Shown here one piece after another: positions 52,856-61,988 of a stretch of 64,000 nt of DNA. The DNA is from Azoarcus olearius (GTDB lineage Bacteria; Pseudomonadota; Gammaproteobacteria; Burkholderiales; Rhodocyclaceae). The position numbers were made by a program, and so were the translations under genes. The notes under the pieces were generated by a model, which worked only from the letters and a program-made list of their open reading frames with translations, had not been told where the DNA came from and made no database searches. Numbering within the stretch: position 1 is the stretch's first letter; each line of letters opens with the position of its first letter. Location: contig NZ_CP016210.1 of the NCBI RefSeq assembly GCF_001682385.1, forward strand, positions 992,001 through 1,056,000, given 5' to 3'.

Positions 52856-52884
52856 ATTGTAGCTGCAAACTCTCCAGATTGGAA
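52856..52884 (-). promoter_or_regulatory. Promoter of tRNA-Leu copy 1
   Basis: On the reverse strand: TTCCAA (52884-52879), 17-bp spacer, TACAAT (52861-52856), 10 nt before the tRNA. The -35 is weak, the -10 good. Confidence 0.55.
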
Positions 52885-52978
52885 GCCGTTCGTGCTGTCC
52901 GACGGCGTCTGGCCGGTCGCTGACCGCGCCTTCCTGGCCTGCGCACGTTTCGCGTCTCGCGCTGCGCAGGAGGCAGAC

Positions 52979-53008
52979 AAAGAAAAAGCCGCTCCGAAGA
53001 GCGGCTTT
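52979..53008 (-). terminator. Terminator of the second (right) tRNA-Leu unit
   Basis: Reverse strand: AAAGCCGCTC, loop TTCG, GAGCGGCTTT then TTCTTTG. A 10-bp stem with UUCG tetraloop, 10 nt after the tRNA 3' end at 53019. Confidence 0.9.
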
Positions 53009-53018
53009 CCTGTGAAAC

Positions 53019-53103
<85 letters not shown>

Positions 53104-53114
53104 AAGAGCCGCGC

Positions 53115-53142
53115 ATTATAAGTACCAATAGAAGAATGTCAA
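53115..53142 (-). promoter_or_regulatory. Consensus promoter of tRNA-Leu copy 2
   Basis: On the reverse strand: TTGACA (53142-53137), 16-bp spacer, TATAAT (53120-53115), discriminator GCGCGG. Both hexamers are perfect. The -35 box includes the A of the rnr start codon (ATG 53142) on the other strand. Confidence 0.9.
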
Positions 53143-56100
53143 TGAGCAAGAACAGAAAAAAATCGCATACCGCCAAGGGCAAGACGACCAAGCACGAAAA
53201 CACCGGGGTCCGTCCGCCTCGCGTACCCCGCTCGGGGGCGCCCGCTGCGGCGCCGAAACCGAGATTCGCTGGACAGGCTCCGCGCGCCCGGGCCCTGAGT
53301 CGCGTCCGCCAGGCCGACCCCTTTTTCGAGCGCGAGTCGTTGCAGTACGACTACCCGTTGCCGAGTCGCGAGTACATCGAGCAGACGCTGGCAGAACAGG
53401 GCGTGCCGATGTCCTTCGCCGCACTTGCCGGCGCGCTCGACATCCAGCCGCACGAGCTTGAGCATTTCGAACGCCGGCTGCGCGCGATGGAGCGTGACGG
53501 CCAGCTGATGCGCAACCGGCGCGACGCCTTCCTGCTGCCGGACAAGGCGGATCTCATCCGCGGGCGGGTGGAGGGCCATCCGGACGGTTTCGGCTTCCTC
53601 GTCCGGGATGATGGACAGCCCGACATCTTCCTCGGCCCCAAGGAAATGCGCGAGGTGCTGCATGGCGACCGCGCCATCGTCCGCATCGCGGGCCAGGACC
53701 GTCGCGGGCGACCGGAAGGCAAGGTCGTCGAGATCCTGGAGCGCGCCAACAGCCGCGTGGTCGGCCGCGTGCTCAACGAGCACGGCGTGATGATCGTAGT
53801 GCCGGAAAACCGCCGTCTGGCGCAGGACATCTTGGTGGCGCCCGGCGGCAAGAAGGTGCAGCCGGGGCAGGTGGTCACGGTCGAACTGATCGAGCAGCCC
53901 ACCAAGTACGCGCAGCCGATCGGCCGCGTTACCGAGGTGCTGGGCAATTACGCTGATCCCGGCATGGAGATCGAGATCGCGCTGCGCAAGCACGACCTGC
54001 CGTTCGAATTCTCCAGCGAAGCGAAGGCCGACACGCGCAAGCTGCCGACCGCTGTGCGCAAGAAGGATTGGGCGGGGCGCGAGGACATCACGGCGCTGCC
54101 GCTGGTGACGATCGATGGCGAGACTGCCAAGGATTTCGACGACGCCGTGTATTGCGAACGCCAGGGCCGCGGTTTCCGCCTGGTGGTCGCGATCGCCGAT
54201 GTCTCGCACTACGTCGAAGCAGGCAGTGCGCTCGATCGGGATGCGTACGAGCGCGGCAACTCGGTGTACTTCCCGCGCCGGGTCATTCCGATGCTGCCGG
54301 AAAAGCTCTCCAACGGACTGTGTTCGCTCAACCCCCAGGTCGAACGCCTGTGCATGGTCGCGGACATGGGCATCTCGATGACCGGTGAGATCAAGGCCTA
54401 CCGTTTCTATCCTGCGGTGATGTTCTCCCACGCGCGCCTCACCTACACCAAGGTTGCCGCGGCGCTCTACGACAACGACGCCACCGCGCTCGACGAAATC
54501 GGCGGGCTGCTGCCGCACCTGGAGAACCTGGACAAGCTGTTCCGGGTGCTGCTGAAGGCGCGCGCCAAGCGCGGTGCGATCGACTTCGAGACCACCGAGA
54601 CGCGGATGATCTTCGACGACAACGGCAAGATCGAGCGCATCGTCCCCGAAACCCGCAACGACGCCCACCGCCTGATCGAGGAGTGCATGCTCGCGGCCAA
54701 CGTGTGCGCGTCCGATTTCCTGCACAAGAACGATCATCCCGCGCTGTACCGGGTGCACGAAGGACCGACCCCGGAAAAGCTCGAAAAGCTGCGCACCTTC
54801 CTGTCCGAATTCGGCCTGCCGCTGGGCGGAGGTGACGAACCGCGCGCCAAGGACTACGCCGCGCTGCTCGACAAGGTCAAGGACCGGCCCGATGCCCAGT
54901 TGCTGCAGACGGTGATGCTGCGCTCGCTGCGGCAGGCGGTGTACAGCCCCGACAACGTCGGGCACTTCGGCCTCGCCTACGAGGCCTACACCCACTTCAC
55001 CTCGCCGATCCGCCGCTATCCCGACCTGCTCGTGCATCGCGCGATCAAGGCCGTGCTCGCCGGCGAGCACTACGCCGCGGGCGACTGGGACGACATCGGG
55101 CTGCACTGTTCGACGACCGAACGCCGCGCCGACGAAGCCACGCGCGACGTTGTTGCCTGGCTCAAGTGCTACTACATGCAGGACAAGGTCGGCGAGGAGT
55201 TCGAAGGCAGCGTCTCGGCGGTCGTGCCCTTCGGCCTGTTCGTCGCGCTCGATGGCATCTTCATCGAAGGCCTGCTGCATGTGTCCGAACTCGGCGCCGA
55301 TTATTTCCACTACGACGAAGCCCGCCACGCGATGCTGGGCGAGCGTACCGGCAAGCAGTTCCGCCTGTCCGATCGGGTGCGTGTGCAACTGGTGCGGGTC
55401 GATATGGAAACCAACAAGATCGACTTCCGCCTGGTCGAGGGGCCGCTGCTTGCCAAACCGGCGCGAAAGGCAGCCGCCCCTGCAACCGAAGCGCTCGTCG
55501 AGGTGCCGCAGGACGCCGCTGCTCCCGTCGCCCCCGCTGGCGGCCGCAAGCGCAAACCGGCCGTGGAGAAGGCGCCGCAGCGCGCCACGGAAACGGTAGA
55601 ATCGCCGCCCCCGCAGACGGCGGCGGCGAAGACGAAGCGCGCGCGGAAGGCGCCGGTCGTCGAGGTGGCAGCGGAGGCGACCCCGACGGCCGCGGCAGAG
55701 CCGGCGAAGGCCTCCGCGACGCGGACCCGGCGCCGCAGCGCAGGGGCTGTGGCCGAAACCGCCGCGGTGACGGCCGGCACGGCTGCTTTCCAGGCGGAGA
55801 CGCCGGCGGACGCGGTGGTCGCCGAGTCGGCGCCCAAGGCGAAGACCAGGAAGACGGTCAAGCGGGCCGGGCAGGAAGACGGCGTGGCGTCGGCAGGCGA
55901 AAGTGTGCCGGCGGAGCCCGCCGCGCCGGCCAAGACCCGTCGCAAGACTGCGGCGCCCGCGCCGGTACCCGAGGCGAAGGCGAAGCCTGCGACCAGGACG
56001 CGTGCCGCCAAGCCTGCTGCGCCGGCGGAGGCACCGGCGACAGAACAAGCGCCCTCCGCCGGGGCGGCGCCGCGCAAGCGTGCCGCGCCGAAGACGACCG

Positions 56101-56321
56101 CCGCGGCCCGGCCCGATGCGGAGGACGCGCCGACGCCGAAGGCACTGACTACCAAGAAAGGCGCGAAGGCCAAGGCGCCGGCAGCCGTAGCCGCCGGCGC
56201 GGCAACGGGCGCGAAGGCCGCTGCGCGCAGCAGGGCCAGGGCCACCACGACAACCGAAACCGGCGACAAGGCGGAGCCCGCCAAGCCGGCAACAGCAAAG
56301 AAGGGTAAGCGCATTGGCTAA
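53142..56321 (+). CDS. rnr: Exoribonuclease R with long low-complexity C-terminal tail
   Basis: 1059 residues; E. coli RNase R is 813. Order: basic Lys-rich N-terminus, winged-helix region (about 60-130), two cold-shock domains (about 140-290), RNB catalytic domain with [11 protein letters not shown] (Asp325-Asp334, Mg ligands), S1 domain ending about residue 766 ([25 protein letters not shown] in segments [12 protein letters not shown]), then about 290 residues of Ala/Lys/Pro/Arg-rich repeats. 3'-to-5' degradation of structured RNA, and tmRNA-linked decay. ATG 53142 has AGAAG 7 nt before it; ATG 53136 is an alternative. The tail length is unusual and GC-rich. Confidence 0.95.
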   Translation: MSKNRKKSHTAKGKTTKHENTGVRPPRVPRSGAPAAAPKPRFAGQAPRARALSRVRQADPFFERESLQYDYPLPSREYIEQTLAEQGVPMSFAALAGALDIQPHELEHFERRLRAMERDGQLMRNRRDAFLLPDKADLIRGRVEGHPDGFGFLVRDDGQPDIFLGPKEMREVLHGDRAIVRIAGQDRRGRPEGKVVEILERANSRVVGRVLNEHGVMIVVPENRRLAQDILVAPGGKKVQPGQVVTVELIEQPTKYAQPIGRVTEVLGNYADPGMEIEIALRKHDLPFEFSSEAKADTRKLPTAVRKKDWAGREDITALPLVTIDGETAKDFDDAVYCERQGRGFRLVVAIADVSHYVEAGSALDRDAYERGNSVYFPRRVIPMLPEKLSNGLCSLNPQVERLCMVADMGISMTGEIKAYRFYPAVMFSHARLTYTKVAAALYDNDATALDEIGGLLPHLENLDKLFRVLLKARAKRGAIDFETTETRMIFDDNGKIERIVPETRNDAHRLIEECMLAANVCASDFLHKNDHPALYRVHEGPTPEKLEKLRTFLSEFGLPLGGGDEPRAKDYAALLDKVKDRPDAQLLQTVMLRSLRQAVYSPDNVGHFGLAYEAYTHFTSPIRRYPDLLVHRAIKAVLAGEHYAAGDWDDIGLHCSTTERRADEATRDVVAWLKCYYMQDKVGEEFEGSVSAVVPFGLFVALDGIFIEGLLHVSELGADYFHYDEARHAMLGERTGKQFRLSDRVRVQLVRVDMETNKIDFRLVEGPLLAKPARKAAAPATEALVEVPQDAAAPVAPAGGRKRKPAVEKAPQRATETVESPPPQTAAAKTKRARKAPVVEVAAEATPTAAAEPAKASATRTRRRSAGAVAETAAVTAGTAAFQAETPADAVVAESAPKAKTRKTVKRAGQEDGVASAGESVPAEPAAPAKTRRKTAAPAPVPEAKAKPATRTRAAKPAAPAEAPATEQAPSAGAAPRKRAAPKTTAAARPDAEDAPTPKALTTKKGAKAKAPAAVAAGAATGAKAAARSRARATTTTETGDKAEPAKPATAKKGKRIG

Positions 56322-57078
56322 ACCAGCAGAATCCTCGGCCACGCGCCTGATCTACGGTTTTCACGCGGTATCGGCCAAGCTCCGCCACGCGCCCGAGGCG
56401 GTGCTGGAGGTCTATCTGTCCGGCGACCGCAAGGACGCGCGGGTCAAGAAATTCCTCGCGACTGCGGAGGCGGTTGGCACCCGCATCGTGCCGAGCGAAC
56501 ACGAGCGGCTCGACGCACTGGTGGGCACGCGGCGCCATCAGGGCGTGGTGGCGCGCATCGACGCCACCCGGCGTGAGATCAAGCTCGCCGACGTGCTTGA
56601 CAACCTCGACGAGAACGCGCTGATCCTGGTCCTCGACGGCGTGCAGGACCCGCACAACCTCGGCGCCTGCCTGCGCGTGGCAGATGCCGCCGGCGCCCAC
56701 GCGGTGGTCGCACCCAAGGACCGCGCGGTCGGCCTCAACGCCACCGCCGCCAAGGTCGCCAGCGGTGCGGCCGACACGGTCCCCTACATCACCGTGACGA
56801 ATCTGGCGCGCGCGCTGCGCGAAATGCAGGAAGCCGGCGTGTGGGTGGTGGGCGCGGCCGGCGAGGCGGAGAAATCCGTCTACCAGGTGGACCAGCGCGG
56901 CCCGCTCGCATGGGTGCTCGGGGCCGAAGGCGACGGTCTGCGCCGCCTGACCCGCGACACCTGCGACGAGCTGGCGCAGATTCCCATGCACGGCTCGGTC
57001 GAAAGCCTCAACGTGTCGGTGGCGAGCGGCATCTGCCTGTTCGAGGCCCGCCGCCAGCGCGCCGACGTTAGCGCCTGA
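56314..57078 (+). CDS. rlmB: 23S rRNA G2251 2'-O-methyltransferase RlmB
   Basis: 254 residues from TTG 56314 (overlaps the rnr stop by 8 nt; GAAGGG lies just upstream). SpoU/TrmH-family knot enzyme: N-terminal substrate domain with [10 protein letters not shown], then motif 1 [26 protein letters not shown] (segments [14 protein letters not shown]), motif 2 [10 protein letters not shown], motif 3 [22 protein letters not shown] (segment [14 protein letters not shown]). Methylates G2251 in the peptidyltransferase centre. rnr-rlmB coupling is conserved in proteobacteria. Confidence 0.96.
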   Translation: MAKPAESSATRLIYGFHAVSAKLRHAPEAVLEVYLSGDRKDARVKKFLATAEAVGTRIVPSEHERLDALVGTRRHQGVVARIDATRREIKLADVLDNLDENALILVLDGVQDPHNLGACLRVADAAGAHAVVAPKDRAVGLNATAAKVASGAADTVPYITVTNLARALREMQEAGVWVVGAAGEAEKSVYQVDQRGPLAWVLGAEGDGLRRLTRDTCDELAQIPMHGSVESLNVSVASGICLFEARRQRADVSA

Positions 57079-57121
57079 AGCCCCGCGCGGGCGGCGGGGG
57101 GACGCACGGCCACTATGGGTG

Positions 57122-57138
57122 GCATGCAACCTGCATGC
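57122..57138. repeat. Dyad GCATGCA-ACC-TGCATGC upstream of nasR
   Basis: Seven-base perfect inverted repeat with a 3-nt centre, 105 nt before the nasR ATG. GCGTATACGC at 57181-57190 is a second perfect palindrome in the same gap. Possible operator sites for nasR; no regulator is identified. Confidence 0.35.
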
Positions 57139-57242
57139 ACGCTTGGCCGCAAGGTTACCGTTGTCGTTCCCGGCCCGAGGGCGTATACGCGCCCGGAGCG
57201 CGCGCCGGGATTGCCTATGATGCTGAAGCAAGGAGAGAAGCG

Positions 57243-58544
57243 ATGAAGTCCGCGCTGGGTTTCCTGGTCGCGGCCAAGCGCTGCGAGATCCACGGGCTGG
57301 AGCAGCTCGAAGTGACCTGCGGCCTGGTCAAGGGTGTCAGCGAGCTGGTGCACATGCTGCAGAAGGAGCGTGGCGCTTCCAATGTGTTCCTGGCCTCGCG
57401 CGGCAGCCGTTTCGCCGACAAGCGCAGCGAACAGGTTGCCGCCACCGAGGCGGTCGAGATCCAGGTGCGCGACCTGTTCGACCGCCTCGCCACGGATTCC
57501 GCACGCATGGCCGGCGGCATGCGTCTTTTCAGCCGTATCGCCTACGTGCTGCACGCGCTCAACGCCCTGCCGGCGCTGCGCGAACAGATCGAAGGGCTGC
57601 GCCTGGGGCCGGAGCAGGCCACGCATTCGTTCAGCGAACTGATCGCCGGGTTGCTGGCGGTGGTGTTCGAGGCCGCGGACACCGCGGTCGACCCGGCGAT
57701 TTCGCGTGCGCTGGTGTCGCTGTTCAATTTCATGCAGGGCAAGGAGCTGGCCGGGCAGGAGCGCGCGGTCGGTGCCGCCGCGTTGGCCGCCGGGCGCTTC
57801 GAGGCCGGCGAGCAGCAGCGCATGCTGCACCTCATCGAGGCGCAGGAGCGCTGCTTCCAGCTCTTCATCGAGTTCGCCGATCCCACGCTGCGCACGATCT
57901 GGCGCAACGCCCAGGTCGCGCCGGAGATCGCCGAACTGGAGCGCATGCGCCGCATCGCCACGACGACGCCCGCCGGGCGCCCGGTGGACGACACCAGCCA
58001 GCGCTGGTTCGACTGCGCCACCGCGCGCATCGACGTGATGCGCCAGGTGGAGGATTGCGCCACCAACGCGCTGCTGCAGCTGTGCGAGAACACGCTGGCT
58101 GCCGCGCGCACCGAACTCGCCGAGCACGCCGCGTTGCTCGACACCCTCGAGGCCGCCGGCGGACCGGATGTGCTGCCGCCGGCGGCGCTGTCGGCACTGG
58201 TGGAGCGCGCCGGTGTGACGGCACCGGCAGGCGCGCCGGCCGCGCCGGAAGCGCTGCACGCGGCCGATGGGCTGGGGCCGCAGCTCGGCCGCTCGGTATT
58301 CGAGCTGATGCAGGATCAGGCCCAGCGCCTGCAGACCATGAGCGACGAACTCAACACCGTGCGCGCGGCGCTCAACGAGCGCAAGGTGGTCGAACGCGCC
58401 AAAGGCCTGCTGATGGCAAGCCGCGGTCTCAGCGAAGAAGAGGCCTACAAGCTGCTGCGGCAAACCGCGATGAACCAGAACCGCCGCCTCGTCGAGGTGG
58501 CCGAAGCCACGCTGGCGCTCGCCGACGTGTTGCGATCCGAATAG
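57243..58544 (+). CDS. nasR: Nitrate/nitrite-responsive antiterminator NasR (NIT-ANTAR)
   Basis: 433 residues, ATG 57243 after AAGGAGAG. N-terminal NIT nitrate/nitrite-sensing helical domain (about 30-290: LVKGVSELVHMLQKERGASNVFL in segments VSELVHMLQKERGASNVF; AGLLAVVFEAAD; SLFNFMQGKELAGQERAVGAA), then a linker and a C-terminal ANTAR RNA-binding domain (about 365-425: LNERKVVERAKGLLMASRGLSEEEAYKLLRQTAM, segment VVERAKGLLMASRGLSEEEA). In Klebsiella NasR binds nitrate or nitrite and blocks a leader terminator of nasFEDCBA. Here two leaders with ANTAR-type hairpins follow (58752-58856 and 62123-62233), so it likely controls both. Confidence 0.93.
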   Translation: MKSALGFLVAAKRCEIHGLEQLEVTCGLVKGVSELVHMLQKERGASNVFLASRGSRFADKRSEQVAATEAVEIQVRDLFDRLATDSARMAGGMRLFSRIAYVLHALNALPALREQIEGLRLGPEQATHSFSELIAGLLAVVFEAADTAVDPAISRALVSLFNFMQGKELAGQERAVGAAALAAGRFEAGEQQRMLHLIEAQERCFQLFIEFADPTLRTIWRNAQVAPEIAELERMRRIATTTPAGRPVDDTSQRWFDCATARIDVMRQVEDCATNALLQLCENTLAAARTELAEHAALLDTLEAAGGPDVLPPAALSALVERAGVTAPAGAPAAPEALHAADGLGPQLGRSVFELMQDQAQRLQTMSDELNTVRAALNERKVVERAKGLLMASRGLSEEEAYKLLRQTAMNQNRRLVEVAEATLALADVLRSE

Positions 58545-58599
58545 GCGATCGCGCTGCGCCGCGGGCCTTCGGCCTGTGGTGCAGATCCTCCGATTGACC

Positions 58600-58614
58600 G
58601 CACTCGCATTGTGC
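58600..58614. promoter_or_regulatory. NtrC-type enhancer site 1
   Basis: GCAC (58600-58603), 7 nt, GTGC (58611-58614): exact match to the GCAC-N7-GTGC NtrC consensus. Its centre is 31 bp from the next site, three helical turns, as at classical NtrC enhancers. Confidence 0.75.
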
Positions 58615-58630
58615 GAATTGTCGACTTGTC

Positions 58631-58645
58631 GCACTGCAGCAGTGC
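58631..58645. promoter_or_regulatory. NtrC-type enhancer site 2
   Basis: GCAC (58631-58634), 7 nt, GTGC (58642-58645), flanked by C and G so that the dyad is CGCAC/GTGCG. Its centre is 86 bp upstream of the -24 element, a normal NtrC distance. Confidence 0.78.
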
Positions 58646-58720
58646 GCCCCGGTTGTCGGTGCTTCCTCAAAATCTCCCTTAAAACCGCGTGGTTGCGCGC
58701 TTTTGCTGTGCACCACGCGG

Positions 58721-58737
58721 TTGGCACGCTTGCTGCT
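58721..58737 (+). promoter_or_regulatory. Sigma-54 promoter of the nitrate transport operon
   Basis: TTGGCACG-CTTG-CTGCT: GG at 58723-58724 (-25/-24) and GC at 58735-58736 (-13/-12), one mismatch to YTGGCACG-N4-TTGCW. Predicted start near 58748, only 4 nt before the first leader hairpin. Confidence 0.85.
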
Positions 58738-58751
58738 AAAGAGGTAGCAAG

Positions 58752-58805
58752 CTGAACCAACGACGGTTCGGCGTTCGATGACCGAACACTGGACAACGGC
58801 GTCCA
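58752..58805 (+). promoter_or_regulatory. ANTAR-target leader hairpins P1 and P2 (transport operon)
   Basis: P1: CTGAACC (58752-58758), hexaloop AACGAC, GGTTCGG (58765-58771). P2: TGGAC (58790-58794), hexaloop AACGGC, GTCCA (58801-58805). Both loops have A at position 1 and G at position 4, the recognition rule for ANTAR proteins. P2 shares 58798-58805 with the 5' arm of the terminator, so holding P2 prevents termination. An alternative pairing GTTCGG/CCGAAC (58766-58771 with 58782-58787) would break P1. Confidence 0.82.
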
Positions 58806-58856
58806 TTTCTTCTCCGCACGGATGTGGGGACGGAAATGGACGCCTTTTTGTTTTTT
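58798..58856 (+). terminator. Leader terminator controlled by NasR (transport operon)
   Basis: GGCGTCCATTTC (58798-58809) pairs with GAAATGGACGCC (58833-58844), 12 perfect pairs with an inner stem around CTCCGCA/TGTGGGG, then TTTTTGTTTTTT. It lies 22 nt before the nrtA start. Confidence 0.93.
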
Positions 58857-58878
58857 GGACTTCGCCTAGGAGCGCGAG

Positions 58879-60138
58879 ATGACCAAGCAGACCTTCACCA
58901 CCCCCGAACTGTCCCGCCGGGGCTTTCTCAAGGCCAGCGCCGCGGCGGGTACCGCGACGCTGCTGTCCGGGCTCTTCCCCGGTGGCGTGTGGGCGGCGGG
59001 TTCCGACGCGCCCGAGAAGAAGGAAATCAAGGTCGGCTTCATTCCGCTGACCGACTGCTCGTCGGTGGTGATGGCCGCGGCGCAGAAGTTCGACGAGAAG
59101 TACGGCATCAAGATCGTGCCGAGCAAGGAAGCGAGCTGGGCCGCGGTGCGCGACAAGCTGGTCTCCGGCGAACTCGACGCCGCGCACGTGCTGTACGGCC
59201 TGGTCTACGGCGTGCACCTCGGCATCGGCGGGCCGAAGAAGGACATGGCAGTGCTGATGACGCTGAACAACAACGGCCAGGCGATCACGCTGTCGAACCA
59301 GCTGAAGGAGAAGGGCGTCATCGACGGCGCCTCGCTGAAGAAGGTGGTCGCGGCGAGCCCGGCCGGCACCTACACCTTCGCGCAGACCTTCCCCACCGGC
59401 ACCCACGCCATGTGGCTCAACTACTGGCTGGCGGCCAACGGCATCAACCCGCTGCAGGACGTGAAGTCCATCGTGGTGCCGCCGCCGCAGATGGTGGCCA
59501 ACGCGCGGGTCGGCAACATGCACGGCTACTGTGTCGGCGAACCCTGGAACCAGCGCGCCATTGTCGACGGCGTGGGCTTCACCGCCGTCACCACGCAGGA
59601 TATCTGGGTCGATCACCCGGAGAAGGTGCTCGGCACCACGGGCGACTGGGTGACCAAGAACCCCAACGCTGCGCGCGCGCTCACCGCCGCAATCCTGGAC
59701 GCCTCGCGCTGGATCGATGCGTCGATCGCTAACCGCCGCACCACCGCGGAAACGGTGGCGGCACGCTCCTACGTCAATACCGACATGGACGTGATCCTGG
59801 GCCGCATGCTCGGCCGCTACGAGAACGGCCTCGGCAAGACCTGGGACGACGCCAACGCGATGAAATTCTTCAACGACGGCGCGGTGAACTTCCCCTATCT
59901 CTCGGACGGCATGTGGTTCCTCACCCAGCATCGGCGCTGGGGGCTGATCGACAAGGACCCCGACTACCTCGGCGTCGCCAAGGCGATCAACCGCATCGAC
60001 ATCTACAAGCAGGCCGCCACCGCGGCCAACGTGGCCCTGCCCAAGAGCGACATGCGCAGCAGCAAGCTGATCGACGGTGTGGTGTGGGACGGCAAGGATC
60101 CGGCGAAGTACGCCGCCGGTTTCAAGATCAAGGCCTGA
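58879..60138 (+). CDS. nrtA: Nitrate ABC transporter substrate-binding protein (NrtA/NasF type)
   Basis: 419 residues. N-terminus has a twin-arginine signal (SRRGFLKASAAAG, then a hydrophobic stretch), so export is by Tat, as in CmpA/NrtA/SsuA-type proteins. The mature part is a NrtA fold: KVGFIPLTDCSSVVMAAAQKF, AHVLYGLVYGVHLGIGG, GNMHGYCVGEPWNQRAI and TTGDWVTKNPNAARAL are typical nitrate/bicarbonate-binding segments. ATG 58879 with AGGAG. First gene after the NasR-controlled leader; with the next two genes forms an ABC importer for nitrate (or nitrite). Confidence 0.92.
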   Translation: MTKQTFTTPELSRRGFLKASAAAGTATLLSGLFPGGVWAAGSDAPEKKEIKVGFIPLTDCSSVVMAAAQKFDEKYGIKIVPSKEASWAAVRDKLVSGELDAAHVLYGLVYGVHLGIGGPKKDMAVLMTLNNNGQAITLSNQLKEKGVIDGASLKKVVAASPAGTYTFAQTFPTGTHAMWLNYWLAANGINPLQDVKSIVVPPPQMVANARVGNMHGYCVGEPWNQRAIVDGVGFTAVTTQDIWVDHPEKVLGTTGDWVTKNPNAARALTAAILDASRWIDASIANRRTTAETVAARSYVNTDMDVILGRMLGRYENGLGKTWDDANAMKFFNDGAVNFPYLSDGMWFLTQHRRWGLIDKDPDYLGVAKAINRIDIYKQAATAANVALPKSDMRSSKLIDGVVWDGKDPAKYAAGFKIKA

Positions 60139-60154
60139 GTCAAGGAGCGAGCAA

Positions 60155-61087
60155 ATGGCGACTGCAACTGTGACGGTGGAAGAGGCGGCGGCCGTGGCGG
60201 CCCCGCTGGAGAGCGGTCCGGCGCGTAGCGTGGCGGCCCGCAACGACAAACCGGCGCCCGCGCCGGTGCAGGCGGCACCCGCCGCCGAGCCGCGCACCAG
60301 CCGTGCCGGCGAATGGCTGGGCGCGATCGTGCGCGCGGTGCTGCCGCCCGTCATCGGCCTCGCGCTGCTGGTGGGGCTGTGGCACCTGGGCACGATGAAC
60401 GGTGGCGGCCTGCCCAGCCCGGCCAAGACCTGGAACGCGGCGGTGGTGCTGTTCTCCGACCCGTTCTACCAGGCCGGTCCCAATGACCAGGGCATCGGCT
60501 GGAACGTGCTCTCCTCGCTGCAGCGCGTTGGCATCGGCTTCGGCATCGCCGCGCTGGTGGGCATTCCGGCCGGCTTCATGCTGGGCCGCTTCGCGGTGCT
60601 GTCGCAGATGATGAACCCGATCATCAGCCTGCTGCGCCCGGTGTCGCCGCTCGCCTGGCTGCCGATCGGCCTGCTGGTGTTCCAGCGCGCCGACCCGGCG
60701 GCGACCTGGACCATCTTCATCTGCTCGATCTGGCCGATGATCCTCAACACCGCGCAGGGCGTCACCCGCGTGCCGCAGGACTACCTCAACGTCGCCCGCG
60801 TGCTCAACCTGTCGGAGTGGAAAGTCTTCACCAAGATCCTGTTCCCGGCGGTGCTGCCTTACATGCTCACCGGCATCCGCCTGTCGATCGGCACCGCGTG
60901 GCTGGTGATCGTCGCCGCGGAAATGCTCACCGGCGGCGTCGGCATCGGCTTCTGGGTGTGGGACGAATGGAACAACCTCAAGGTCGAGCACATCATCATC
61001 GCCATCTTCGTGATCGGCACCGTCGGCCTCATCCTCGAACAGGCGCTGATGCTGATCGCGCGCCGCTTCAACTACGAAAGCCGTTAA
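60155..61087 (+). CDS. nrtB: Nitrate ABC transporter permease (NrtB/NasE type)
   Basis: 310 residues. Ala/Pro-rich cytoplasmic N-terminus of about 60 residues, then six membrane helices of the binding-protein-dependent permease type. The EAA-like coupling loop is visible (LNVARVLNLSEWKVFTKILFPAVLPYML, segment LNLSEWKVFTKILFP), and AEMLTGGVGIGFWVWDEWN is typical of NrtB. Starts 16 nt after nrtA with AAGGAGCGAGC before the ATG. Confidence 0.93.
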   Translation: MATATVTVEEAAAVAAPLESGPARSVAARNDKPAPAPVQAAPAAEPRTSRAGEWLGAIVRAVLPPVIGLALLVGLWHLGTMNGGGLPSPAKTWNAAVVLFSDPFYQAGPNDQGIGWNVLSSLQRVGIGFGIAALVGIPAGFMLGRFAVLSQMMNPIISLLRPVSPLAWLPIGLLVFQRADPAATWTIFICSIWPMILNTAQGVTRVPQDYLNVARVLNLSEWKVFTKILFPAVLPYMLTGIRLSIGTAWLVIVAAEMLTGGVGIGFWVWDEWNNLKVEHIIIAIFVIGTVGLILEQALMLIARRFNYESR

Positions 61088-61099
61088 GGAGTCGCGACC

Positions 61100-61894
61100 A
61101 TGAGCAAGAAGATCGTCCAGATCGAAAAGGTCGGCCAGACCTTCGAGACCAAGAAGGGCAAGTTCACCGCGCTGCGCGACATCCACCTCGACATCCACGA
61201 GGGCGAGAGCATCAGCCTGATCGGCCACTCCGGCTGCGGCAAATCGACGCTGCTCAACCTCATTGCCGGTCTCACCCGGCCGACCTCGGGGGTGATGCTG
61301 TGCGACGGTCGCGAGATCGCCGGTCCCGGCCCGGAGCGCGCGGTGGTGTTCCAGAACCACTCGCTGCTGCCGTGGCTGACCTGCTTCGACAACGTCTATC
61401 TCGCGGTGGAACGCGTCTTCGCCCGCAAGGAAGGCAAGGCCAAGCTCAAGCAGCGCACCCACGAGGCGCTCGCGCTGGTCGGCCTGACCCACGCCGAGAA
61501 CAAGTATCCGCACGAGATCTCCGGCGGCATGAAGCAGCGCGTCGGCATCGCCCGCGCGCTGTCGATGCAGCCGCGCATCCTGCTGATGGACGAGCCGTTC
61601 GGCGCGCTCGATGCGCTGACCCGCGCCAACCTGCAGGACGAGCTGATGAAGATCCTCGCCGCCACCAAGGCCACCATGGTGATGGTCACCCACGACGTGG
61701 ATGAGGCGGTGCTGCTGTCCGACCGCGTGGTGATGCTGACCAACGGCCCGGCGGCCACCATCGGCGAGATCCTCGAGGTCAAGCTGGAGCGCCCGCGCGA
61801 CCGCCTGGCGCTGGCACACGACCCGCAGTTCGGCGAATGCCGCGCCGCGATCATGGAGTTCCTGTACCAGAAGCAGCTGCGCGTCGCGGCCTGA
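61100..61894 (+). CDS. nrtD: Nitrate ABC transporter ATP-binding protein (NrtD/NasD type)
   Basis: 264 residues. ABC ATPase: Walker A GHSGCGKST, Q-loop VVFQNHSLLPWLTC, signature ISGGMKQRVGIARAL (Gly for Ser variant), Walker B ILLMDEPFGALD, H-loop VTHDVDEA. C-terminal end is short and lacks the extra binding domain of cyanobacterial NrtC, so it resembles NrtD/NasD. 12 nt after nrtB. Last gene of the operon; a hairpin follows. Confidence 0.93.
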   Translation: MSKKIVQIEKVGQTFETKKGKFTALRDIHLDIHEGESISLIGHSGCGKSTLLNLIAGLTRPTSGVMLCDGREIAGPGPERAVVFQNHSLLPWLTCFDNVYLAVERVFARKEGKAKLKQRTHEALALVGLTHAENKYPHEISGGMKQRVGIARALSMQPRILLMDEPFGALDALTRANLQDELMKILAATKATMVMVTHDVDEAVLLSDRVVMLTNGPAATIGEILEVKLERPRDRLALAHDPQFGECRAAIMEFLYQKQLRVAA

Positions 61895-61909
61895 GCACCC
61901 CGACCCACT

Positions 61910-61940
61910 GGCGGCCGGTTCCCTGCGGGGGCCGGCCGCC
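61910..61940 (+). terminator. Hairpin after the nitrate transport operon
   Basis: GGCGGCCGG (61910-61918) and CCGGCCGCC (61932-61940), 9 perfect pairs, with a further inner CCC/GGG. TGTCGTTT after it is a weak U-tract. Confidence 0.6.
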
Positions 61941-61988
61941 TGTCGTTTACGCGGCCATGCGATGTTGTGGTGCAGCATCGCGGGCGAT

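Noticed and set aside
53139-56342. Very long reverse-strand open frame opposite rnr
   Set aside because: High GC removes stop codons in antisense frames; composition is His/Arg/Val-rich, with no known domain, and rnr is certain.
57150-57170. TTGGCCGCAAGGTTAC upstream of nasR as a sigma-54 promoter
   Set aside because: Spacing fits, but GC at -12 is AC and CACG is absent; too weak compared with the two good sites.
58728-58752. Hairpin GCTTGCTGC/GTAGCAAGC as ANTAR hairpin P1
   Set aside because: It overlaps the sigma-54 promoter and lies mostly before the predicted start, so it would not be in the RNA; its loop is 7 nt.
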